A DNA stretch of 64,000 nt, taken from contig MSGZ01000007.1 in the NCBI GenBank assembly GCA_001940925.1, positions 1 to 64,000 of the forward strand, given 5' to 3'. This DNA comes from Ruminococcus sp. Phil11 (GTDB taxonomy: Bacteria > Bacillota > Clostridia > Oscillospirales > Ruminococcaceae). Position numbers and translations under genes: made by a program. Below, piece after piece: positions 53,714-63,395 of this stretch. The first letter of the stretch is position 1. Each line of letters begins with the position of its first letter. The notes below the pieces were generated by a model. The model was given only the letters and a program-made list of their open reading frames with translations. It did not search any database and was not told where the DNA came from.

Positions 53714-56188
53714 TCAGACGCCGCAGTCCCCGTTCATATCCGCAAAGACGGAGATCCCGGAAAACGCCTTGTCTGCATATGCCTGCTCCAGCAGGCTGCG
53801 GATAAACCGGCGCATTTCCGCGGTATTCTTGCATTTCAGCAGCAGACGGCGGCGGAACTTGCCGTTCAGTCTGCCGTAGCCGGCTTCAACCGGCCCCAAG
53901 ACCCGCAGCGGGAGCTTCAGCTGCATCCGCGTGACCGTCTCCCGCAGGATCTGAGTGAAGCGTTCTGCCGCGATGCGCACCTTTTCCTCCCAGACACCGG
54001 AAAACCCGATCACGCAGAGGTCGCAGACCGGCGGGAACATCAGTGCGCGCCGCATCGCAAGCTCCTCCGCATAAAAGCGGTCGTAGTCCTGTGCTGCGGC
54101 AAGATTCAGCACATAATGCTCCGGCATATAGGTCTGCAGGACGGCGCGTCCCGGCGAGCTGCCGCGTCCGCCGCGCCCGACGACCTGCGTCACGAGCGAA
54201 AACGTGCGTTCATAGCTGCGGTAATCGCCGGCAAACAGTGCCTTATCGACCGACACCACGCCGACCAGCGTGACGTTCGGGAAATCCAGCCCCTTGCCGA
54301 TCATCTGCGTTCCGCAGAGAATATCGTATTCACGGTTTGCAAAGGCGCGGAAGCCTGTTTCGTAGGCAGTGCGCGTCATGGTCGTGTCGGCGTCCATGCG
54401 CAGGATCCGTGCCTCCGGCAGCAGTGCCTGCAGCTCCTCCTCGAGCTTCTGTGTCCCGAAGCCCATCTGCCGGAGCCGGTCATTGCCGCATTTCGGGCAT
54501 TTCGTGACCGGCGGCTGCACATGGCCGCAGTAATGACAGAGCAGGCTGCCGTTTGTTTTATGGTAGGTCATCGGCACCGAGCAGTTCGGGCAGTAGACCG
54601 GTTCATAACATTTTGTGCATTGCAGCAGCGTATGATACCCGCGGCGGTTCAGCAGCAGAATGCTCTGCTCCCCGCGCTGCAGATTGTCGTAGAGTGCCGT
54701 CGCGAGCGTCTCCGAAAAGGGGCCGCCGTTTCCGTTCATGCGCTCCTCGTTCATATCGACGATCGTCACCTGCGGGAGCGGTGCCTGATTGTACCGCTGC
54801 GTCATGGTCAGCAGGCGGTAGACTCCGCGGTCCGCAAGATAACGGCTTTCCAGTGAGGGCGTCGCAGAAGCGAGCATCAGCACGGCATTGTGATATTTCG
54901 CGCGCTCTCTTGCGACCTCCGCCGCATGATAGCGCGGCGACTGCTCCGATTTATACGAATGCTCGCCCTCCTCATCGAGGATGATGAGCCCGATATCCGG
55001 GAGCGGCGCGAACACCGCGCTTCTGGTGCCGATCACGATCGAGATCTCCCCGCGGCGGATCAGCTTGTCGGTATCAAACCGCTGCCGGAGCGATAATCCG
55101 CTGTGGATCAGCGCGACCTTGTTGCCGAACCGCGACTGGAAATACTGCACGACCTGCGGCGTCAGCGAAATCTCCGGAATCAGCAGCAGAACCTGCCGTT
55201 TTTGCTTTAAGGTCAGCGCGATCAGCTGTTCAAAGACGGCCGTCTTGCCGCTGCCGGTCACGCCGTAAAGCAGAAATGCCGCGGCCTTCCCCGCAAGGAT
55301 CTGTTCCGCAGCTGCGTCATAGGCTGCCTGCTGCTGTGCAGACAGCACCGTATTTTCCGGCGAAACCGTCGCCTGCGCATCCCGCGGGACACGCAGCAGC
55401 TCCGCCGCATATAATTCCGCGATCCCAGCCTTGACCAGATTGTTCACAACCAGTTCGGTCACGCCGGCCAGATAGGCGCATTCCTTGACGGCCATGGCCT
55501 CATGCTCGCGCAGCACATCGACTGCGAGCTTCTGCTTGGGCGTCGGGCGGAACGCGGTCTCATCGGATAAAAATGCTGCCGAAAGCCGCACCATTTTCTG
55601 CGTGCTGTCCCCCACAAGCTGTTTGCCCTCGGAGACGGCCAGCAGACAGCCCTTCTTCACAAGCGCATCCAGAAGCTTCTGCTTTTCGGCATCGCCCTCA
55701 TTCTGCAGCAGCGCATCCCGCTCCTGCACGGAGTTTGCCATTTTCAGCATATTGAGCAGATTCTGCTCCTTCTGCGTCAGGTGAACGCCGACCGGCGGGT
55801 CGAGCGGCACATAGCGTTCCTCCAGCCGAAGCTGCATCCCGCCGGGCAGAACCGCCCTGACCGCATCGTACCATGTACAGAATGTGTGCTCGTGGAGCCA
55901 TTTCACCAGCATCAGCAGCTCATCCGTCAGCACGGGTTCGGTGTCCAGCAGCGCGGCGACCGGCTTGAGGGTACGGCCCTCGGTTTCCGGATCCGTGCCT
56001 TCCGGCACCTCCAGCACCATGGCGATGCGCCTGCGGTTGCCCATGCCGAACGGCACGGCGACCCGCATCCCGACGCGGATCTTCTCCGCGAGCGGTGCAC
56101 GCACCGTGTAGCTGTACAGCAGATCGTAGCCGAAGGACGCAGCGTCGATCGCCGTGCGGACAGTCAGCGAGCCGAATTCAGCGTTCAC
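53714..56188 (-). CDS. priA: Primosomal protein N' (replication restart helicase)
   Basis: An 824-aa DNA helicase that reloads the replisome at collapsed forks. Walker A GVTGSGKT near 310, ILDEEGEHSYKSEQ near 405, and two zinc-binding Cys pairs in the segment CTKCYEPVYCPNC to CPKCGNDR near 510-560. Helicase motifs V/VI appear in GTQMIGKGLDFPNVTLVG and VVGRGGRGSSPG. It overlaps the rpoZ end by 11 bp. Confidence 0.97.
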   Translation of the reverse strand: MNAEFGSLTVRTAIDAASFGYDLLYSYTVRAPLAEKIRVGMRVAVPFGMGNRRRIAMVLEVPEGTDPETEGRTLKPVAALLDTEPVLTDELLMLVKWLHEHTFCTWYDAVRAVLPGGMQLRLEERYVPLDPPVGVHLTQKEQNLLNMLKMANSVQERDALLQNEGDAEKQKLLDALVKKGCLLAVSEGKQLVGDSTQKMVRLSAAFLSDETAFRPTPKQKLAVDVLREHEAMAVKECAYLAGVTELVVNNLVKAGIAELYAAELLRVPRDAQATVSPENTVLSAQQQAAYDAAAEQILAGKAAAFLLYGVTGSGKTAVFEQLIALTLKQKRQVLLLIPEISLTPQVVQYFQSRFGNKVALIHSGLSLRQRFDTDKLIRRGEISIVIGTRSAVFAPLPDIGLIILDEEGEHSYKSEQSPRYHAAEVARERAKYHNAVLMLASATPSLESRYLADRGVYRLLTMTQRYNQAPLPQVTIVDMNEERMNGNGGPFSETLATALYDNLQRGEQSILLLNRRGYHTLLQCTKCYEPVYCPNCSVPMTYHKTNGSLLCHYCGHVQPPVTKCPKCGNDRLRQMGFGTQKLEEELQALLPEARILRMDADTTMTRTAYETGFRAFANREYDILCGTQMIGKGLDFPNVTLVGVVSVDKALFAGDYRSYERTFSLVTQVVGRGGRGSSPGRAVLQTYMPEHYVLNLAAAQDYDRFYAEELAMRRALMFPPVCDLCVIGFSGVWEEKVRIAAERFTQILRETVTRMQLKLPLRVLGPVEAGYGRLNGKFRRRLLLKCKNTAEMRRFIRSLLEQAYADKAFSGISVFADMNGDCGV

Positions 56189-56474
56189 TGTCCTCTTCCG
56201 GCTCTACGATCTTATACTTGCCCGCTGCGAACTCATCGACAGCCGTCTTGACCGGATTTTCCTCCAGCACGACCATTTTGATCGTCTTGTCATCCAGTCT
56301 GATCTTCTGGTCGCCGGTGGTCTTTGCACGGCGTTCTGCCGCAGCCTTTGCGGCCTCCTTCTCCTTGACATGCTGTTCAGCGATCTCTCTGGCGCGCTTG
56401 GCTACGCCGATCACGAGCGAATAATAGCTTTCGTTCTTGGAGATGATCTGATACATCGAGGGTCTGAGCATCAT
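56178..56474 (-). CDS. rpoZ: RNA polymerase omega subunit
   Basis: A 98-aa protein with an omega N-terminus ([31 protein letters not shown]) and a charged C-terminal extension that includes KTAVDEFAAGKYKIVE, typical of Firmicute omega. It overlaps gmk and starts at one of two adjacent ATGs (56474 or 56471). Confidence 0.9.
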   Translation of the reverse strand: MMLRPSMYQIISKNESYYSLVIGVAKRAREIAEQHVKEKEAAKAAAERRAKTTGDQKIRLDDKTIKMVVLEENPVKTAVDEFAAGKYKIVEPEEDSER

Positions 56475-57082
56475 AATAGGTTTCCGTCCTTTCTCAGCGA
56501 ATCCAAATCTGTATATGAAGGGCGCAGCGTTTCCGCTCTGAGCACCGCTCCGAAATCGGAGACCGCGTCCTCTAAGGCATCGTTCAGAATAATATAATCA
56601 TATTGCGCTGCAAGCGGGAGCTCCTCCATTGCGCGCGCAATGCGCTTTTCAATGACCTCATCGGTTTCCGTTCCGCGCTTATGCAGTCTGCGGCGCAGCT
56701 CTGCGATCGACGGCGGCACAGTAAAGACGAGCACGGCATCGGGGCAGCGTTCCCGGATCTGGAATGCGCCCTGCACCTCAATTTCAAGGATGACATGCTT
56801 GCCCGCAGCGCGCATCTCCTCAACCTCTTTTTTCGGGGTGCCGTAGTAGTTGTCGCAGTAGGTCGCATATTCGAGCAGACCGTCATCGGCGATGCGCTGC
56901 TCAAATTCCTCACGGCTCAAAAAGTGATAATGTACGTGATTTTCCTCACCTTCGCGGGGAGCTCTGGTCGTTGCGGAAACTGAAACGGCGCAGTCGCCGC
57001 GCTTCAGAATCTCCGCAACCATGGTACCTTTTCCGCACCCGGACGGCCCGGACAGCACGATCAGCAGACCCTTATTCTTCAT
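56471..57082 (-). CDS. gmk: Guanylate kinase
   Basis: A 203-aa nucleotide kinase (GMP + ATP to GDP + ADP). The P loop GPSGCGKGT is near residue 11; [13 protein letters not shown] near 35 and a later FVARR-like region follow. I chose the ATG at 57082, inside the remA 3' end and after GGAGGAGG; a longer frame is open upstream but overlaps remA more deeply. Confidence 0.95.
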   Translation of the reverse strand: MKNKGLLIVLSGPSGCGKGTMVAEILKRGDCAVSVSATTRAPREGEENHVHYHFLSREEFEQRIADDGLLEYATYCDNYYGTPKKEVEEMRAAGKHVILEIEVQGAFQIRERCPDAVLVFTVPPSIAELRRRLHKRGTETDEVIEKRIARAMEELPLAAQYDYIILNDALEDAVSDFGAVLRAETLRPSYTDLDSLRKDGNLL

Positions 57083-57344
57083 CCTCGGTCTCCTCCTCCG
57101 CAGGTGCCGTGCTGCCTGCCAGACGGGCCGCAATGGTCTCCGGCTGGATCGCGGACAGAATCACATGGTCACTGTCCATGACGATGACGGCACGGGTTCT
57201 TCTGCCGTAGGTCGCGTCGATCAGTCTGCCGCGGTCGCGGGCATCCTGCACAATGCGCTTGATCGGCGCGGAATCGGGGCTGACGATCGTCACGAGCCGC
57301 GCAGATGAAATCATATTGCCAAATCCGATATTGATAAGACGCAT
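57072..57344 (-). CDS. remA: RemA-family regulator (DUF370)
   Basis: A 90-aa DNA-binding protein. [21 protein letters not shown] and [20 protein letters not shown] are the conserved halves; RemA activates biofilm-matrix operons in Bacillus. The acidic tail (Glu/Asp) is longer than usual. The yicC-remA-gmk-rpoZ order is standard in Firmicutes. Whether it controls the polysaccharide operon here is unknown. Confidence 0.93.
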   Translation of the reverse strand: MRLINIGFGNMISSARLVTIVSPDSAPIKRIVQDARDRGRLIDATYGRRTRAVIVMDSDHVILSAIQPETIAARLAGSTAPAEEETEDEE

Positions 57345-57359
57345 AGCCGCTCCTTTCGC

Positions 57360-58238
57360 TTATTCGATATTCTGAATCTGCTCACGGATCTTTTCGATCT
57401 CGGATTTCATATCCACGACAAGTCTGGTAATGCTGAGGTCCTGCGCCTTGGAACCGATCGTGTTGACCTCACGGTTCATCTCCTGCACAAGGAAGTCGAG
57501 CTTTCTGCCGACGGGCTCCGGCGAAGCAAGCAGCGTCCGGAACTGTGCAAGGTGGCTGTGCAGGCGGACGGTCTCCTCGTCGATCGCGGTTTTCTCGGCA
57601 AAGATCGCGGTTTCCGTCAGGATCCGCTGTTCATCGATATTGGTATCGCCCAGCAGCTCATTGAGCTTGGCGAGCAGCTTTGCGCGGTAGCTTTCCGCGA
57701 CACCCGGCTCAATCGCCTCGACCGCACAGAGCATTTTCTCAAGGCCGTCCAGCTTACCGGAAAGATCGGCCGCAAGGCGTTCGCCCTCCGCGGCGCGCAT
57801 TTGCAGAAAGGACCCGAGTGCTTCGCCGGCCGCCTCGGAAACGATCGCCCAGACTGCGGCTTCATCGTCCTGCTCCTTGGTCACGGTAAAAATATCGGGC
57901 AGACGGAGCAGCGAGGTCAGGGTAATATCGTCCTGAAGCTGCATGGTTTCATTCAGCATCCGCAGCGCATTGACATAGCCCTCCGCAATGGAACGGTTGA
58001 CGGCGATCTGCGCGTCCTTTCCGTCGGGGCGGGTGATTGTAACGCTGACCTCAACCTTGCCGCGTGCGATTTTCCCGTTCAGGAAGCTCTTGAGCTTTTC
58101 CTCCAGATACATGCAGGTACGCGGCAGCCGCGCAGAAAACTCATAATATCTGTGATTGACGGCACGGATCTCGACGAGCACATCCCGTCCGTCCGCGAGA
58201 CGCTGGGCGCGTCCGTAGCCGGTCATACTCTTTGGCAT
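57360..58238 (-). CDS. YicC/YloC-family endoribonuclease
   Basis: A 292-aa protein beginning MTGYGRA and ending with EVNTIGSKAQDLSI and KSEIEKIREQIQNIE, the two conserved ends of the family. Recent work on the family describes RNase activity. First gene of the housekeeping operon, with a promoter at 58300-58328. Confidence 0.93.
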   Translation of the reverse strand: MPKSMTGYGRAQRLADGRDVLVEIRAVNHRYYEFSARLPRTCMYLEEKLKSFLNGKIARGKVEVSVTITRPDGKDAQIAVNRSIAEGYVNALRMLNETMQLQDDITLTSLLRLPDIFTVTKEQDDEAAVWAIVSEAAGEALGSFLQMRAAEGERLAADLSGKLDGLEKMLCAVEAIEPGVAESYRAKLLAKLNELLGDTNIDEQRILTETAIFAEKTAIDEETVRLHSHLAQFRTLLASPEPVGRKLDFLVQEMNREVNTIGSKAQDLSITRLVVDMKSEIEKIREQIQNIE

Positions 58239-58299
58239 AAGCAGCAGTCCCTTCTTTCAGATCATGTTGAATCTCCTATTGCACATAGGTCATCACTTT

Positions 58300-58328
58300 A
58301 GTATACCACAAATCAGCATGAAAATCAA
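58300..58328 (-). promoter_or_regulatory. Sigma-A promoter of the yicC-remA-gmk operon
   Basis: Minus strand: TTGATT (58328-58323), 17-bp spacer, TATACT (58305-58300). Confidence 0.8.
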
Positions 58329-58360
58329 GGGATAAATGTTACAAATTTCCGCTCGGGCGC

Positions 58361-58394
58361 AAAAAAGCCGATCCCCTTTCGGAGATCGGCTTTT
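58361..58394. terminator. Terminator after the GH48 gene
   Basis: AGCCGATC (58366-58373) pairs with GATCGGCT (58384-58391). T runs on both sides; on the minus strand TTTTTT follows, ending the GH48 transcript. Confidence 0.85.
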
Positions 58395-58426
58395 GTATTG
58401 CGTTCAGTTACGCTTCTGCGCAGAGA

Positions 58427-60961
58427 TTATGCTCTCGGAAGTGCGCTCAGCGGGCACTGCTCCTGGGTAACGATCTTCGCGATCAGCATGAGGATTGCGG
58501 AGAGGTCGTCAGCATCCAGGCTGCCGGAGATGACGTTTGCATTGACCTTACCCTGCTCGGTGATGTTGCCCGTAGCATCCTGGTTCAGATACTTTGCAAG
58601 CAGAACCGCGTCGGAAACGTCAACCTTGTTGGAGCAGTCAGCATCGCCCCAGACACCGACAGTCGAACTGGGCGCAGTGGTCTCTTCCTTCTTGGTGGTC
58701 GTGGTCTCTTCCTTGGTCGTGGTGACAGGAGCCGGTGTGGTGGCGACTGGAGTCGGATCGCCGCCGATGTTCGGGTACAGCAGTGCCATGGTGCCGTTTG
58801 CCATCATGACGTCGCCTGCGTGCCAGAATCTGTGGTAGTTGAGGTCAACCTTCTCGACGTTCTTGAACTGGGAGTTGCCGGTACGGCAGTCCATACCGTA
58901 GCTGTAGGTGCCGCTGAACTCTTCGATCTTTGCGCCTTCTGCAACGTCCTTATCATAAGCAGCCTTCAGCTCCTTGTAGAGATCGGAGTAGGACTGACCC
59001 TCATCCTCGTACATCGGACGGATGGAGATGAAGGTTGCACCCTCGCCGACTTCGTAGCCGTACGGATACTTACCGGAGCCGCCGCCGGTGTAGACGCCCT
59101 GTGCCCAGAAACGTGCCAGAGAGCCGTTGTGCTCGGTTCTGGAGCAGCCGATATCGTCACGGCCGAACTTCCAGACGCCGTCAAGCAGCTTCTTTGCAGT
59201 CCAGAGAGCCTTCTCAGCCTGACCGGACGGAGCAGAATCGCCGGTTGCAGCAGAATCAGCAACGCCGTTTGCAGCTGCATAGTAGATCAGAGTGTTTGCC
59301 AGCGAGCAGACGCATCCGAGGTCGGTGTTCTGCGTGCCGTCAAGCTTTGCATGGAGGCTGGAATTCTCGGTATAGGAGCCGCTCCAGGTGTTCGGAGCGC
59401 CTTCCCACTTCAGGCTGGACGGAACAGCGTAGTCGCCGTCAGACTCGATCGTGGTGTTGTCGAGGAAGAACTTGACCCACTTGTCCAGAACAGTCTTCAG
59501 AGCCTCTTCGAGCTTCATGCCGCCCGGATTGACGCTGGAGCTGTCGCCGTCGGTCTTGATAACATAGTACAGCTCAGCGAGACGCTGGGTTGCCCAGTAC
59601 TGGTTACCGGTCCAGTTGTTGGAACCCGGGTCAGCGTAAACCGGCTGCTCGATGTAAGCCATATCATGGAAGGTCGGAACATTGCTCGGATAGGTCTCAT
59701 AGTCGCCCATCCAGCAGTTGGTGCAGCCGCCTGCGAACGGACCCTCAGCGGAGGACAGCCAGAGGTACATTTCCATCTGACGCTCCAGGGAGGTCTCATA
59801 GTCCTTCTTTGCGCCGTCAGCCTTCATGCCTGCGCTCAGCTTGCTGTCGGTCAGCAGACCGTAAGCAGCCAGCGGGTTCTGATAGAACTGGTGAGCGTGC
59901 GAGCAGCCGATCTGCCATGCCCATGCGCCGTCAGCAGCGCCGCCCCATGCGGTGTACCAGGACATCAGATAGTGCTTGCCCTTATCGCCGGAGCCGCCGC
60001 TGGAATCCTTGGTCATGCTCTGGCAGCCGATTTCCTTGTAGTACTTGTCGTACATGTCGTTACGGCAGAAGTCACCCATCATAGCAGCCTTGTCGGAGAC
60101 GCTGTTGGAAACGCCCCAGCGGTTTGCTGCGTAGACAGCCTGGATTGCACGGTCTTCTGCGTCAGGAGCGTTCGTGTAGGACCAGGACTCCGCAGTGGAC
60201 TTCTGGAATGCGAACTTCATGCCCTGGGTGCTGTTGCCGTACTTCAGGGTCTCGATGGACGGATGCGGAATGGTCTCGAAGCAGGACTCCTGGTCGCCGC
60301 GCTGGAAGGTATTGATAAAGGTGAACTTACCCTTCTCGCCGCGTGCGGAGCCGCTGAAGCCGTACCAGTCATCAACGTCAGCCAGCCAGTGCAGCAGATA
60401 CTCTCTGCCCTCAGAGCTGTATGCGGAGACGAACTTGGAGTGGAGCGGGTTCTTACCGGTGTTGGACTCAGAGCCCTCAGACGGATACTTCTTGACATCA
60501 TCCGGATGCTCTGCAGAGACCTGTGCGCTCAGCTCGGTCTTCTGGAAAAAGCCCTTCTGCTGATCCTTTGCCGGGATCATGTTCTCGAGGACCTTCCACT
60601 GCTTGTCCAGCTCGCCGCTGCCGCCGCCAAGCTTATCCTTCATGGCTGCGACCCAGACGATGTAGGACATAGCCTCGGAAGTGGTCTCGTGACCGTAGTC
60701 AGGAGCCTCGCAGATCAGCTCTTCGACGGAGTGATACGGGATACCGTCAGCACTCAGATAGCCGTTTTCCTTACCGTTGGTGACGACATCGTCATACATT
60801 GCGAGAAAACGGTTCTTGTAGGCATCGGCACCGTCGACTTCGTACTTCTCAGCCTTGGTACGCGGGCCCTTTGCAGATGCCGTGACGGACATCAGCGCGC
60901 TGGATGCCATGCCTGCTGCCATAACAGCCGCAAGGATCGCTCTGCTTTTCTTGAATTGCAT
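58427..60961 (-). CDS. Family 48 cellobiohydrolase with C-terminal dockerin
   Basis: An 844-aa secreted exoglucanase. A signal peptide (residues 1-31, AxA-like cut at TASA) is followed by the GH48 catalytic domain to about 735; TSEAMSYIVWVAAM near 75 holds the proposed acid Glu. A Thr/Lys/Glu-rich linker (about 736-768) leads to a dockerin of about 76 aa. Its first calcium loop DADCSNKVDVSD is good; the second (VNANVISGSLDADD) has Asn at position 1 and Ile at 5. GH48 is the main processive enzyme of cellulosomes, and the dockerin would attach it to a scaffoldin, which is not in this window. I chose the ATG at 60961 because it starts the signal peptide; the frame stays open to 61168 across the leader. 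Confidence 0.96.
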   Translation of the reverse strand: MQFKKSRAILAAVMAAGMASSALMSVTASAKGPRTKAEKYEVDGADAYKNRFLAMYDDVVTNGKENGYLSADGIPYHSVEELICEAPDYGHETTSEAMSYIVWVAAMKDKLGGGSGELDKQWKVLENMIPAKDQQKGFFQKTELSAQVSAEHPDDVKKYPSEGSESNTGKNPLHSKFVSAYSSEGREYLLHWLADVDDWYGFSGSARGEKGKFTFINTFQRGDQESCFETIPHPSIETLKYGNSTQGMKFAFQKSTAESWSYTNAPDAEDRAIQAVYAANRWGVSNSVSDKAAMMGDFCRNDMYDKYYKEIGCQSMTKDSSGGSGDKGKHYLMSWYTAWGGAADGAWAWQIGCSHAHQFYQNPLAAYGLLTDSKLSAGMKADGAKKDYETSLERQMEMYLWLSSAEGPFAGGCTNCWMGDYETYPSNVPTFHDMAYIEQPVYADPGSNNWTGNQYWATQRLAELYYVIKTDGDSSSVNPGGMKLEEALKTVLDKWVKFFLDNTTIESDGDYAVPSSLKWEGAPNTWSGSYTENSSLHAKLDGTQNTDLGCVCSLANTLIYYAAANGVADSAATGDSAPSGQAEKALWTAKKLLDGVWKFGRDDIGCSRTEHNGSLARFWAQGVYTGGGSGKYPYGYEVGEGATFISIRPMYEDEGQSYSDLYKELKAAYDKDVAEGAKIEEFSGTYSYGMDCRTGNSQFKNVEKVDLNYHRFWHAGDVMMANGTMALLYPNIGGDPTPVATTPAPVTTTKEETTTTKKEETTAPSSTVGVWGDADCSNKVDVSDAVLLAKYLNQDATGNITEQGKVNANVISGSLDADDLSAILMLIAKIVTQEQCPLSALPRA

Positions 60962-61194
60962 TCTTTTTTCCCCTCTCGTTAAATTGTGATGGTTTTGCTT
61001 CCTTATCAGCACGGTCAGCCTGCGAAGCAAAGGAACAGGCTGCGCATTTGCCGAAAGGAGCCGCGGCAGCCCGTGCATTGTCCGGCCGCAGTTCCCGATC
61101 CCGTATCCCGATCCCCCGCACACAGTCCAGCCTTCGCCGGCCCCGGCATCCGTTCCAATGACCGGCATTGCTGAGGTACAAAAGTGCGCAGAGA

Positions 61195-61207
61195 TACCGA
61201 TACGGTA
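61195..61207. promoter_or_regulatory. Short palindrome at the GH48 transcription start
   Basis: TACCGATACGGTA is a perfect inverted repeat (TACCG/CGGTA around AT-rich centre) just downstream of the -10, a usual operator position. No regulator gene is adjacent. Confidence 0.45.
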
Positions 61208-61216
61208 CCTAGTACA

Positions 61217-61245
61217 ATTATAGTAATTTTACTCCCGTTTGTCAA
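61217..61245 (-). promoter_or_regulatory. Consensus sigma-A promoter of the GH48 gene
   Basis: Minus strand: TTGACA (61245-61240), 17-bp spacer, TATAAT (61222-61217). Expected start near 61210, leaving a GC-rich leader of about 250 nt. The rest of the 640-bp interval to 61605 is AT-rich and holds an ACACAATGTGT palindrome at 61441-61451 and one small open frame; nothing else is recognisable. Confidence 0.9.
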
Positions 61246-61491
61246 GGCTTTCGCCGTAAACAGCCGCGCAGGCACCCGTTTTTCGGATATTTCAACAAAT
61301 AACAAATCCTATTTTTGTCTATTCTGCCTTTTGAATTATACACTCCGGAATATTTCTTTTTTTCTTCACAAATGCAAGATCGCTGCATTTCGTTCGCACC
61401 GTACAAATTCTTGGCCATTCTGTATATATTCACAAGGCTGACACAATGTGTTCATAGTTTATTCATCATAATTTGAGATAATAAGGAGATA

Positions 61492-61587
61492 ATGGATGTA
61501 TGTATCCAGTCAGCCGCCGTCCGGAGGGCGGACGCGGTTTTCCGTTCTGTATTACAGAGCGTCACGGGTAAATCAAAGAAAGCATGA
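61492..61587 (+). CDS. Possible 31-aa leader peptide before the ABC operon
   Basis: An AAGGAG lies 3 bp before an ATG that opens 31 codons (start MDVCIQSAAVRR, end GKSKKA) and stops 18 bp before the ATP-binding protein start. The spacing is tight and there is no homology, so it may be chance. Confidence 0.3.
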   Translation: MDVCIQSAAVRRADAVFRSVLQSVTGKSKKA

Positions 61588-61605
61588 AAGGGGCTTGCGA
61601 AAAGA

Positions 61606-62649
61606 ATGGTAGAGATCAAGAATCTGACCAAATACTATGGCAGTCATCCGGCTGTGCAGGATATCTCCTTCACAGTCGGCGATCATGAGGTGCTTGGATT
61701 CCTCGGCCCGAACGGTGCCGGAAAATCCACCACCATGAACATGATCACGGGATGCCTCCCCTCCACCGCGGGCACGGTGCTGGTGGACGGCTATGACATT
61801 GCCAAGGACCCGCTGGAGGTCAAGCGCAGGATCGGCTATCTGCCGGAGCTGCCGCCGGTCTACACGGACATGCGCGTGCGCGACTATCTGATGTTCGCGG
61901 CGGGGCTGAAGGGCGTCCCGCGGGACAAGCGCGCAAAGCAGGTCGAGGACGCGATGGAGCGTCTGCACATCACGGACGTACAGAAGCGCATCATCGGCAA
62001 CCTGTCCAAGGGCTACCGGCAGCGCGTGGGATTTGCACAGGCACTGCTCGGCTCCCCGAAGTTCCTGATCCTCGACGAACCGACGGTCGGCCTCGACCCG
62101 AAGCAGGTCATGGAGGTGCGCCGCCTCATCAAGGATCTTGCGAAGGATCACACGATCATCTTCTCCACGCATATTCTGGCAGAGGTCACGGCCGTCTGTG
62201 AGCGCGTCGTCATCATCAGTCAGGGCAGGATCCGTGCGGTCGATACGATCGAGAACCTTGAGAACAGCGTCAGCTCGGAGCGGAAGCTCTGCCTGAAGGT
62301 CGAGGGCGAGATCACGAAGGTCACGGATATTATAAATAGTGTAGAGGGCGTCAGCAGCATTGATGAGATCGAGTTTGAATCCGACGGCGTCAGCAGCTAC
62401 ACGGTCACGGCTTCGTCCGATACCGTGCGCAAGCCGCTCATGGAAGCACTGCTCGCAAAGGACTGCATGGTGCTCGAGATCACGGCGATCCATGCAAATC
62501 TGGAGGACGTCTTTGTCCGCCTGACCGCGCCGACCAAGGAGGAGTCCTTCGAGGAGCTCGGCAGGCAGCTTGATGCCGCACGCGAGGCCGAGGAAGCCGC
62601 GAAGCAGTCTGACAAAGCCGAAAGCAGCGGAGAGGAGGATGCGGAATAA
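61606..62649 (+). CDS. ABC transporter ATP-binding protein (GldA-like)
   Basis: A 347-aa ATPase subunit. Walker A GPNGAGKST near 36, signature LSKGYRQRVGFAQ near 133, Walker B LILDEPTVGLDP near 155 and the switch His in IFSTH near 188. A C-terminal extension of about 100 aa ends in Ala/Glu/Lys. With the following permease and GldG-like gene it matches the GldA-GldF-GldG type exporter found in many non-gliding bacteria. Confidence 0.92.
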   Translation: MVEIKNLTKYYGSHPAVQDISFTVGDHEVLGFLGPNGAGKSTTMNMITGCLPSTAGTVLVDGYDIAKDPLEVKRRIGYLPELPPVYTDMRVRDYLMFAAGLKGVPRDKRAKQVEDAMERLHITDVQKRIIGNLSKGYRQRVGFAQALLGSPKFLILDEPTVGLDPKQVMEVRRLIKDLAKDHTIIFSTHILAEVTAVCERVVIISQGRIRAVDTIENLENSVSSERKLCLKVEGEITKVTDIINSVEGVSSIDEIEFESDGVSSYTVTASSDTVRKPLMEALLAKDCMVLEITAIHANLEDVFVRLTAPTKEESFEELGRQLDAAREAEEAAKQSDKAESSGEEDAE

Positions 62650-63380
62650 TGTTCTCACTGTATAAAAAGGAAGTGCAGTCCTATTTCTGCTCCCCGTTCG
62701 CATACATCGTCAGTGCGCTGTTCCTGCTCGTCTTTTCGATGAGCTTCATTCAGGGCATCTCCAACATGGATTCGAGCGTGTTCAAGTTCTCGTTCTCCAA
62801 TATCTTCTACAACAACTTCTTCTATTTCATCTTCATGATCCCGCTGCTGACCATGCGCACCTTCGCGGAGGAGCGCAAATCCCACACAGAAACGCTCTGG
62901 CTTTCTGCGCCGATCACGATCCCGCAGGTCGTCCTTGCAAAGTTTTTCGCAGTCGCAACGGTGTTCCTCGTCATGATGCTGCTGTCTTTGTTCTTCCCGC
63001 TGGTCGCGGCGGTCAAGGGCTCCGTCATCGTTTCGAGCCTGTTCTGCGGCTATCTCGGCTTCTTCCTGTGGGGTATGGTCTGCATCGCAGTCGGCATGAT
63101 GATGTCCGCACTGACCGACAACCCGATCATTGCCGCCGTCCTCGGCGAGACCGCAATGATCTTCCTGATCTTCATCGACAACTTTGCGGCGACCGACCTT
63201 GTCACCTCGCTGCCGTTCCTTCAGAAGGTCCTGCGGTGGTTCTCGACCGAGATCCGCTTCAACACCTTCTCGCAGGGTCTGTTCACCCTTTCCGATCTCG
63301 TGTTCTTTATTACCATTACCGCCGTGGTGCTGATCTGGACCATTATCATCATTGAGAAGCGCCGCTGGAGCCGCGGATGA
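62649..63380 (+). CDS. ABC-2 type permease (GldF-like)
   Basis: A 243-aa permease with six membrane helices. MFSLYKKEVQSYFCSPFAYIV and TMRTFAEERKSHTETLWLSAP near 75 are typical of this group. It shares one base with the ATPase stop and pairs with it. Confidence 0.9.
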   Translation: MFSLYKKEVQSYFCSPFAYIVSALFLLVFSMSFIQGISNMDSSVFKFSFSNIFYNNFFYFIFMIPLLTMRTFAEERKSHTETLWLSAPITIPQVVLAKFFAVATVFLVMMLLSLFFPLVAAVKGSVIVSSLFCGYLGFFLWGMVCIAVGMMMSALTDNPIIAAVLGETAMIFLIFIDNFAATDLVTSLPFLQKVLRWFSTEIRFNTFSQGLFTLSDLVFFITITAVVLIWTIIIIEKRRWSRG

Positions 63381-63395
63381 AAGGAGGGGGTTACA

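Noticed and set aside
61184..61441. 85-codon plus-strand open frame before the ABC operon
   Set aside because: It covers the GH48 promoter on the other strand, lacks a ribosome binding site and has no protein-like pattern.
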